From NCBI GenBank assembly GCA_964036045.1, contig OZ038378.1, positions 45,625,827-45,689,826 of the forward strand: a stretch of 64,000 nucleotides of DNA. The letters are read 5' to 3'. Numbering within the stretch: the stretch's first letter is position 1; the number at the start of each line of letters is the position of its first letter. Source of the stretch: Eutreptiella sp. 'Long Island Sound 2002'. Lineage: Eukaryota; Euglenozoa; Euglenophyceae; Eutreptiales; Eutreptiaceae. Made by a program: the position numbers and the translations under genes. The notes beneath the pieces were generated by a model that did no database searches, was not told the origin of the DNA, and was given only the letters and a program-made list of their open reading frames with translations. Shown one piece after another: positions 55,985 through 64,000 of the stretch.

Positions 55985-57120
55985 CTGTAGAGAGAGAGCG
56001 TGTGCAGGCCCTTGGGGGGTTGGTTGGGTGTGGGGCGGGTGCGGCGGTCCTACCTCTCCTCTTGTGGCTCTTGTTTTTGGTTCCCATTTAGTCTCGTTGC
56101 GTGTTGTGCCTTGTGTCTCTTTTTTTTCCCGTAGCGTCCTCGATAACATACCTCTTTGCCTTGTGTTTTCCCTATAGAGAGGGCGTGCAAGGGTTTTTTT
56201 TTGCGGTAACATACTTGCCATACCTTGTGCAGCTCCTCGTTGTCATCCCCCATGGAGAGAGCGTGTGCATGTTGTGTGGGTGGGGCGGGGGGTGGGGTAT
56301 CATAGGATGTTTCTCCTTGACCGTGTTCCCGTCTTCTTGTACCTTGCGGGCGTTTGGCGTCGCATGGTTTCTTGGCTGTGGTTTGTGTTTGTTCACTTCT
56401 GTATGCATGTGTGGCCCCCTTCGCGCCCTTCTTCGCAATTCTAACATACTTGGATTCCACGTTGTGGGGGTGGTGCGGGGTGTATGGGCTCTTATTATAC
56501 TTGTTCGCCATACCATTGTTTCCCCGTGTTCTGTGGCCATCTCTTCTAGCGAGAGCGTGTGCATGGTGTGTGGGTGGGGCGGGGGCTGGAGTTTCATACC
56601 ATGTTTCTCCTTGACCTTGTCTCCGTCTTCTGGTGCCTTGCGGGATTTCAACGTCTCATGGTTTCACGGGCGGCCTTTGTGTTTGTACGCTTGTCTATGC
56701 GTGCGTGGTCCCTTTGGTGCCCTCCTTCGCACTTTTAACATACTTGGTGTCCACCGGTCCACACCTATGCTTACGTTGCGGAGTTGGTGCGGGGTATATG
56801 GGTTCTTAATTTAGTTGTTTGCCATACCATTGTTTCCCTATGCTCAGGGGCCGTCCCATACACTTTGCCTTTTTTTTTCCGTCGTCTTGTACCTCGCGGT
56901 GCTTGGACTCTATGGAGGAATGGGGATATGGGTGTGGTTCCCGTTGGCACGCATGCTTTATGACGTGCGTGGTGGTTTGTTGTTGATTTTTGCGTGCGGT
57001 GTTGTCCCTTTGGCGCCCTCCTTCACAACATACTTTGTTTTCCTCACCTACACATGTGTAGCGGGGGAAATGTAGGATGCATGGGGTCGTAACATACTTG
57101 TTTGTCATACCTTTGTTTCC
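55985..57120. repeat. tandem repeat of about 290 bp, three to four copies
   Basis: Copies start near 55988, 56262 and 56552 with gagagcgtgtgcatg(t/g)tgtgtgggtggggcgggg or close variants. They continue through tttctccttgacc, cgtcttct, accttgcggg, catggttt and ccctTCGCGCCCTTCTTCGCA-like sequence to aacatacttg. A more diverged copy runs from about 56840 to 57110. Repeat-derived frames are not treated as genes. Confidence 0.8.
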
Positions 57121-57500
57121 CCTGTGGTCCGTTGCCGCTGGCGTGTGGTCTTCCGTTGTTCGCGTGTGGTGATTTTTCGTGCTTTCTTTGTTTTTGGTTT
57201 TGTGCCTCCCCTTTTGTTTTGTTTCCCCTCCCTTTTTTTTTTGACGCGCAAAAGTCAGCTAGCTCCTATGGCACGCGATTTGGTAAGTGGTTCTGGGCAC
57301 GCAACGCTCAAATTCTTTGTCGTCCTGGCTCGCTTGTTCTTGGCGTTCTGTGTTTGTCCTAAGTTTTGCGACCTTGCCAAACAGCGGCGTACAACTTTTT
57401 TGCGGGGTTTCTGAGGTCGGAAGAAACGATTTCTCTGTTTTTTTTGTCTGCTGTGCGTCTTCTTCTTGGGTTTCTTTTTCCTGCTAAATTGCGCTACACC
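57121..57500. other. spacer, no gene seen
   Basis: T-rich sequence without repeats or coding motifs that I recognise, ending where Ty3-3 pol begins. Confidence 0.5.
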
Positions 57501-58126
57501 CGCGAGGAATTCTGAGACATATCCGTGAACGTGAACTGAGCCGACAAAATGGCCAACGGCGACCTACCAGTTTCAAGGTTCGTGACCTTGTATTCGTTCA
57601 CCATTTACGCCTACCCTCCTTGCCTCGCAACTGCCTACAGAACCCCTATTTTGGGCCCTATTGTATCATCAGGATAGATGGATCTAGAGTCCATGTCAGG
57701 TGCAGTCCACGTCTAGGTGGTGAACTGCTTTGTGCGGGTAAGCAGTCCAGGCACTATCACTCCCCTGATGATTTGTCCTGGGATGAGTGGCTCCTCAGGG
57801 ACAGTGAGGTTGAGCGTATCGACCTAGAGAAGGCTGCCAGCCCTCAGGAGGCAGACGAACTCGAAGAGATGACTGCCAATGAGATGGCAGTCGATGGCTA
57901 CTACGTGGCTGCAGGTATTGCCTGCGACGAGTACAAACAGGGCTTGAAATTTTTGACCCTGTGGGATGGATATTGGCTATCTGAGGCGACCTGGGAACCT
58001 ATGTCCGCCTTTATACAGCCAGATGGCAGTATCAACCCCATCTTTCGCTCCTGACTCGACGGGAACAACGAGGGACAGCTACTAACCCGTGCTGAGACTC
58101 TGTCACAACGGAAGAAGAAAAACTGA
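57501..58126 (+). pseudogene. Ty3-3 pol C-terminus with chromodomain
   Basis: The frame from about 57505 reads ILRHIRERELSRQ, FKVRDLVFVHH, then PYFGPYCIIRIDGSRVHV (the GPY/F module that follows integrase), RHYHSPDDLSWDEW, a Glu-rich linker, and a chromodomain at about 57900-58010 (YYVAAGIACDE, FLTLWDGYWLSEATWEP). One in-frame TGA at 58052 is followed by more residues (EGQLLTRAETLSQRKKK) before the final stop near 58126. Integrase and everything upstream are missing, so the copy is 5'-truncated or was broken by rearrangement. It belongs to a different Ty3 family from Ty3-1 and Ty3-2. Confidence 0.85.
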
Positions 58127-59500
58127 TCTCCTTGTGCCTATCTATTTACTGTTTTCTAACCTCCCAGGGGCGGCGAGGACTCTTATGATGATAGCCAACC
58201 CAACTCAGTGTGTGCCAGGACAGGTTGATAACTCCTGTAGAGCTCCAGGTACGGTGAATGTACTAACTCCCACCCTCAGTCGGGTTCGGCACTCCAATCA
58301 CCTACACATCCGCTGCTTGCGGAGTACTGCTCCTACCCTGGCTGTGCCCTGCAGTTCCATGCTTATGGTTACCAGTGTGAGCCAGATGGCCGCTTATTAG
58401 GTTTTTAGGCACCCAACGAGTGTGTGCCTCGTTGACCATGTGTTGCATGAGAACTGCCCTGATGTTATGACCTTTGGGAGCCAACAAGGAGCGTGGCTTT
58501 CCACTCCAGGGGGGGCTGACAAGCAAGGTGCTGTGAAGCAAGGTGTGTCCACCCTCCTTGGGGACAAGCGTGCCCACAGTTAGGACCCCTGACTGGTCCA
58601 GACCCATGCAGTTCTACCCTTCCTTACAGAGTTACCATACCCCTAAGTGTGCTACGTATGTCCGTATGTGTCTCACTTCACTCCCCGGCGTGGCTCCCGG
58701 AGACCGGGCTTCGCTGACCTCGGACAGAAGGCCCCAATCAGGTACTATTACCACTTCTATGGCGCCCAATTTCTGTGCTGGCGCCTATCCTTTGAGGAAG
58801 ACAGCAAAAGCCCTACCTACTCGAGGGGAGGGGTGGCCAAGTGTGCTAAGGGCATACAAAACGCCCATTTCTCTAAGAGCCAAAAGCTAACTCACAACCC
58901 TCCCCATGAGGAAAAGCACGCGGGACAGGAGACACCACTACACTACACTCACTAACGCCAGCACCAGCCTTCGAAGGCAGTGTGAGCACAACCGCACTCA
59001 GTCTCTACCAGGCTTGCTGACCCTAACCCCTACACACGCTACTGGGTGGTCAAGAGAGAAGCAGTCTTGAGCCCTACTGGCTCTCCTGTGAGATTACAAG
59101 AGAAGACAGCGCCGCTAGGCAACTGTGGTCTGCCAGGGACGCCCTCGCGCGTTTCCCTGACAGGGCGTGGAGGAGAGGAGTGCCGTGTGCATAGCGTGTA
59201 GTAAGGGTTGTCCTTGAAGATGTCGTTCACTGACCCAACTTGTTTGTGTGATCTGCCACCTTTTTAGCTTGGGCAGAAAAATCCAAAGTCGCCGAAGGCA
59301 ACTGCTGCTGCACCAATCACCCTAACCTTGCCCACCTGAGAACAAAGGCTGAAGAAGACTTGGTTAGCGGCTGAGGAACCTAACCAGCCCCCACGTATTA
59401 TACGCTTCTTAGGCGAGAAAAAAATACACTGTCCTCTAACCGAGCGGCAAGCAAGCAAACTTAAGGACTCCGCCCCTTCTCTTATAGAATGTAGGGTGGG
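58127..59500. other. anonymous sequence downstream of Ty3-3
   Basis: This is probably the 3' untranslated region and LTR of Ty3-3, but no second LTR is available to prove it. A plus-strand frame at 58647-58955 (RYYYHFYGAQFLCWRLSFEED) looks protein-like without a known motif. I see no other gene. Confidence 0.35.
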
Positions 59501-61290
59501 GCCCTGGGTAGCCTAAGCAGGAGTTATACCGTGTGCACATCGCGTGGCCTGCATCCCTCTAATGCATTGTGCATATGCAGGGAAGCAAGACGAGGGACAA
59601 CAATATTTTCCCCACATTAACCCACCACAACCAATCATCGCATGACTCAACCAGGAGGCGAGCTCCTCCTGTGCTTACCTACCTTACTCACAACGCACCA
59701 TGTTAATGCCGAAGGGAACACAAACGCAAGGACAACCCTAAGCGTTTAAACACCCCTGCGGCGAGTTATAAACAACCCTAAACGATCAGTGACTCGTGTG
59801 TCATGCATGCCATTCTGACCTTGTTTCCTGCGAAAGAAGGAAGGGAACGGGGAGCAACTGCACAGCGTAAAACAAGCGTAAGCGTTTTAAGCAAACCACG
59901 GGAACAGGAGCACGAGCAAGCACTTTCCTTTCTGACCTGTGAAGAGAAGAGAAGGGTGGATTGGGGCACAGGTAAAGCGCCACAGCGTGTGAATGCCTGG
60001 ATGGGGCACAGGGATCGCAAGCACAGTGTATACACTAACCCTACCTGCGCGCTGTGTGCTCCATTCGTTTCACATACCTTTCATTTCCGTTTTGACCTGT
60101 GCAGAGCGAAGGAAGTGAAAGCCCAAATTCCCAACGAACGCAACGGTGACAACCCTAGCATTTTAGTGAAACAACCACCACGAACCCAATGCATCCGTGT
60201 GACATGACACTAACATACCTGAGAGGTGGGTTGTCCACCTGCTCTGTTGTGTGGGGTTCTGTACAATATGTTTTCCTAAAGTTTATAAAATTTTAATGCA
60301 ACTGTCAAAACAATTTCCTTTAAAAGCTTTAAAACCCACGGCTCATACCTTTTTTTTAAGGAGCAAATTTCGCTTGCGCAAAACTTTTTCGGAGTGCGCT
60401 CCTGTTGCGCTTGCCTTCTACTTTAGGTTTTAGCCTAAAAATGACGGTTTCTCACGTCGTTTTGTCAATTTTTAGCGATTTGACTTCTTAAATTGCTAAC
60501 CGTTTCGCTAAACCACAGGATTCACTCCCTTTTGGGTCCATTTTCTATTTTTTTCAGGTCCTGGAGTTTTGTGCCCTCCATTGGGAGTATTGCTCCGCCC
60601 TGGAATTTGGTCAGGACGTTCACTAAAACGCTCTTTATACAGCGATAGCCGTCCGCATTAGAGCGTTCGACTGTACCCTAGTGGGCAAGCATGTGTGCTC
60701 TAGAGAGGGAGTCCTGGGTTCAAACACCACTACCCCAAAATTCCACCACACATTTCCACCGCACGCTGGCGCCTTTTGAGGAATGCCCCATCAAACCGAC
60801 ATCATTCACGGTACATTACACTGTTATTCAAGGGTACCTACAGTGTGATAGGCTTCTATGAACTGATGGAAATGTCTTTGGCTGGTTTAATGCATTTTCC
60901 GAGGTAATGTTTGGGAAATTTGAGCCTTTTTCCTTGGTCCTACTAGTTTGATCAACTAGTACTCCAGGGAAAAGTAAGAAAACGTCACTGGCATGTTATT
61001 CTTGGAGGGCTTGATCCAGGCCAAGCCCCCCCTACAAGCCTTTTGTTGATGCTGAAACTTACTTAATCATTTTTATCTGTCTTTTAAGGTTTCAAGTACA
61101 GTCTCTCGAAGTAACTAGCGTTATAGCCCTAGCCCCCCATGAAGTTCACCCCCACCACTCAACTGAGCGGAGGTATCTTCCTTCAGGGAGGTTATACCGA
61201 AATAAAGTAGGCACTTCATGCCTAAGGGCTTGTAGGTTAATCCTAGTGGTCCCCAACCTCAAGACTCCTACACGCAACTGATTCTACCAC
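59501..61290. other. AT-rich intergenic sequence, no gene seen
   Basis: No coding region can be supported. The only item of note is a tRNA-like stretch at 60643-60737. Confidence 0.5.
60643..60737 (+). ncRNA. tRNA-like relic (pol III A/B box-like)
   Basis: TAGCCGTCCGCATTAGAGCG resembles a D-arm with an A box, and GGTTCAAACACC, about 65 bases later, resembles a B box. The acceptor stem does not pair and the T stem is poor. A tRNA pseudogene or SINE head is possible, and so is chance. Confidence 0.2.
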
Positions 61291-61373
61291 TTATTGTGTT
61301 TCTACTTTTTAACTGTTTCTAAATTCAGTTGCTTGGCCATGCTGGCCAAGTCATATTCTGTGTCTGGCCTACC

Positions 61374-61975
61374 TCATATGCCCCAGATTCCTAACCAAAT
61401 CCATTTCATCCAAAAGAGTGCACATGAAGTGCTTGATGCTAACTTGGAGACCAGAGTAATGTCAGGGTTCACATAAAAATCATTTGTTTTATCCAATTGT
61501 GATGGAATCTTTGTAGTTAAGCCTGCTTTGTCTATCTGCAGCCCTTCTGTGATACACCAGATTTCAAAACTATTCATTGATGCGACCCACATCCTATTCT
61601 TGCTCTACTTGCTGCTTTCGTTCTATTTTTCAACACCAAAACCTGCAGGATTTCATCAAAACTATTAGGGCACTAATCAAGGACAGCTTTCTCAAAGTAA
61701 GCGGGAGTTTTAAAGTCGGTGTTCTCCATTTTGAGTGATGATTGTAGAAGAAAGGAGGCGTCGTCTAAGATGGTGACCAATAGACGGAACGTATGCCAAT
61801 GGTGGTTTTGTTGATAGGAAACCCAAGTTTCTAGACCATAAAGAGTTGTGAACCGGATAGTCTGGCGAACGTGCGCAAATCGTTGCACAGCGTTTACCTG
61901 GAGGTATTTAGTGATCTTGAATCTAATGTGATGTTGTCGCGGATCAAGATTATAACATTGAGTTGTTCTGTCTAC
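61374..61975 (-). other. weak minus-strand coding signal beside LINE B
   Basis: Minus-strand frames at about 61975-61673 (FKITKYLQVNAVQRFAHV, TTLYGLETW) and 61592-61374 (MNSFEIWCITEGLQIDKAG) have natural-looking composition in ordinary GC sequence. LYGLETW faintly recalls the LYGxETW motif downstream of some LINE reverse transcriptases. There is no firm family, and a relic is possible. Confidence 0.2.
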
Positions 61976-62069
61976 GCCACCCCCATCCTGCAGCCCAGGA
62001 ACCCGGTGGCGCACATTACTAAGGGCCCCGGCCACATACGCCGACCTGCCCATGAGCCGCTGCCGCCTC

Positions 62070-63350
62070 TTACAGCCATCACCAGCGGACCTCGTCTTCT
62101 TCACGGACGCCTCAGGGGAGTCCGCCCTCACGCCCATCACCAGGGGGACGACCCTGCAGCTAACCCACGCCAGCAATACTACCACATGGACCACCACACC
62201 GGCCACACCACCTACGGGGCCTCCTCGCACGGGGAACTGGGGGCCATGGCAAAGGCCATCACCAGACTTGTAGCTACTCTGCCCGCCTACCTCCCACACA
62301 CCGTCGGAGTCTGGTTCGTGGTGGACACCACTGTCGACACACACCTACTCCTCCGCATAGCACGACAGCCACTCCACAAGGCAACCGCGACAAGCCTCAG
62401 CACCCAAGCGCTGATGCTCTTGAAAGCACTACGCACCCTTGCCTGCCTACTTTCAACTCCACATCGTGAAGCAGGAGTCCCACACGCAGCAGTACGTTAA
62501 CGGTAAGGTTGAAATGCAGGCAGTACACCAACGCACCACACACCTGCTGGCCCTCCAGGTGCCAGACCTGGAACCGCAACCACACACACCTTCAGCACCT
62601 ACCCCCGAAAAACAGAACCCCATCAGACCCCGGACTGGGTACCAGAAGACGCCCCCTACACCTCACACGACACAGTCTATCCCTACCCCAACCCAATTCA
62701 AAACCTTGCCCTAATACTCGGCGACACCGTCAGCCGAGCACACGTTCAAGAGCTCCAAGAGACGCTGAAAGTCCCCCTGTACCACTCAGCCCTCCACCCA
62801 GCGTCTGTCCCAGCCCACCCACAAAAGCGGCGCATCCACCTCCTCAGAGAGCAACTACTATTCCTCACCAGGTCGCCCGGTGGCTGGCCCGCAAGCACAT
62901 CCACATCCCGGAGCAACACAACCGCTGCCCATGTGACCACACCTACCCGGAAGACTGGGAGCACTTCGAGACATGCCCCCTCCATGCGGACAGGGACACA
63001 CTAGTAGGCTGGTCCCGAGCAGAAACCCTAAAGCAACACGAAGGCTTTCCAACGCACAGCCACACACACCAGGCCGCCAACCACCTCTTCAGGGATTCCT
63101 TGATCAAGGTGGCCACCATATGAGGGGCGGTGACACAAACCCTGCTGCAACACCTCACCCAACACACGGAAGACCCGATGAAGGCAACAGAACACCTCCA
63201 TCTAGAGGCAGTCCGCAGAGCAGCAACATAAATGGCGTGTGGCGAACGGCTCCTGTTGGCACACACGGAGCAACTCACCGACCCTACTGCCAGGGAACGC
63301 ATGCTGCGTCTGATCCATTATCATACCGTACATAACCCAGATGTGCACTA
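62070..63350 (+). pseudogene. LINE B RNase H and Cys/His motif fragment
   Basis: The RNase H residues are spread over three frames because of indels: 61871-62500, then 62439-62714, then 62509-63123. The Cys/His motif lies near 62930-62980. Stops near 63121 (TGA) and 63230 (TAA) and the final stop near 63350 correspond to positions in LINE A. Confidence 0.8.
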
Positions 63351-64000
63351 ACCTACTCAACACCCCGCACACGCCCCCCATCTCCGTCCACAGGCCTCCA
63401 ACACACAACCTGCATGCCCCAGAAGAATGCCAACAGCAGTACCCCCGCTCCACAGGCACCCGTGACACCAAGGGACTACCTGCCTCTCACCCACGACAAC
63501 ACCCGACACCGCCCAAACCAGCCACGCACGCTGAGGACCACGAACACATCAACGTAGACGCGCCAGACCTCGACAGCCGCCAGACCTCCCCGGACCCAGA
63601 GCACCCACCTGTCACGCCAACCATCATCGCAACCTCAGCATCCTCCTAGCAGCCCTCCAAGGCAGGGCCCCGGACACCCCCCTGGGCCTGTACGTCCTAC
63701 AAGAGAGCTGGACCAAGCTCACTGTCAAGGCCCTCTGGGACCTCGCCACCCCAGGGAGAGGTCTCTACGAGGCCATTGTGGACCTCCTTCTCTGAAGGGC
63801 ACGCCAAAACACGCAAGACCAGCGCATCTGGATCCCTTATTCCAGTGGGGCCAAGCCCTGACACACGACACCAACACCCACGTCACCCGCAAAGGAACCA
63901 CGCCCCTTCAACAAGCCCAATGGGGGAAAGGACCACCGAGCAGACCCGGACCACCCGGAACAATGGGAACAGGCCATCGCACCCGACCGCCACACCGCCG
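63351..64000 (+). pseudogene. LINE B post-ORF2 frame
   Basis: A Pro/His/Thr-rich stretch is followed by TPLGLYVLQESWTKLTVKAL, GLYEAIVDLLL and DHPEQWEQAIAP, matching LINE A at 31700-31350. It is interrupted by a stop near 63795 and by frame changes, and is cut by the window end. Confidence 0.6.

Larger units (their letters stand above)
61972..64000 (+). mobile_element. LINE B: 5'-truncated LINE copy, runs off the window
   Basis: It begins abruptly at TACGCCACCCCCATCCTGCAGCC, inside the connector just before RNase H, and then follows LINE A residue by residue: TDASGESALTPI, SHGELGAM, VVDTTVDTH, CPCDHTYPEDWEHFETCPLH, TEQLTDPTARERMLRLIHYH, and then the post-ORF2 frame. It is in the opposite orientation to LINE A. 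Abrupt 5' truncation is usual for target-primed reverse transcription. Frameshifts and stops (for example near 63121 and 63230) show that it is dead. It has no LTR insertion, so it shows the uninterrupted target site. Confidence 0.88.

Overview
This window is a repeat-dense piece of a eukaryotic nuclear genome. Spliceosomal introns, Ty3/gypsy pol genes with C-terminal chromodomains, an APE-type LINE with RNase H, and long satellite-like arrays all point that way. I see no bacterial operon, rRNA or clear single-copy housekeeping gene. Codon use in the retroelements is GC-rich, which would suit an alga or another protist, but the lineage cannot be fixed from the sequence alone. Almost everything here is a mobile element, often one nested inside another.

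Layout. Bases 1-1800 and 12217-15364 are the two halves of one decayed Ty3/gypsy element (Ty3-1). Its reverse transcriptase is split by a 10.4 kb DNA transposon (1801-12216) with about 41-bp terminal inverted repeats and different subterminal repeat families at each end. The transposon carries two intact genes on the minus strand. Gene 1 can be spliced in silico into a 1106-residue frame from ten exons, eight of which begin with the same charged coiled-coil module. Gene 2 encodes a 612-residue Lys/Pro- and Gln-rich protein. This element is the best candidate for an undescribed system.

From 15365 to 27011 there is a Ty3-1 LTR, a truncated tandem gag leader, and a second Ty3 element (Ty3-2). 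Ty3-2 has 1.7-kb LTRs and its whole pol is missing: the Gag zinc knuckle is fused in frame to the post-integrase tail and chromodomain. From about 31.1 to 48.2 kb a LINE (LINE A, minus strand) encodes ORF1, endonuclease, reverse transcriptase, RNase H and a Cys/His motif. Proline-rich frames lie beyond it down to 27 kb. LINE A is interrupted twice: by a 385-bp SINE-like insert with a 14-bp target-site duplication, and by a complete 6.8-kb LTR element (33252-40061) with 669-bp LTRs and a GTAGG duplication. That LTR element has no recognisable coding capacity, and the sequence next to its 5' LTR suggests self-priming.

Upstream of LINE A (48.4-57.1 kb) are G/T-rich degenerate repeats, a Ty3-independent minisatellite with a roughly 0.5-kb higher-order period, and a roughly 300-bp tandem repeat. 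The right end holds the 3' end of a third Ty3 pol (57.5-58.1 kb), mostly anonymous sequence, and a 5'-truncated plus-strand LINE copy (LINE B, 61.97 kb to the window end). LINE B preserves the uninterrupted form of the LTR element's target site. Coding frames in the Ty3 copies are broken mainly by point-mutation stop codons rather than frameshifts, whereas the DNA transposon's genes have no such stops.
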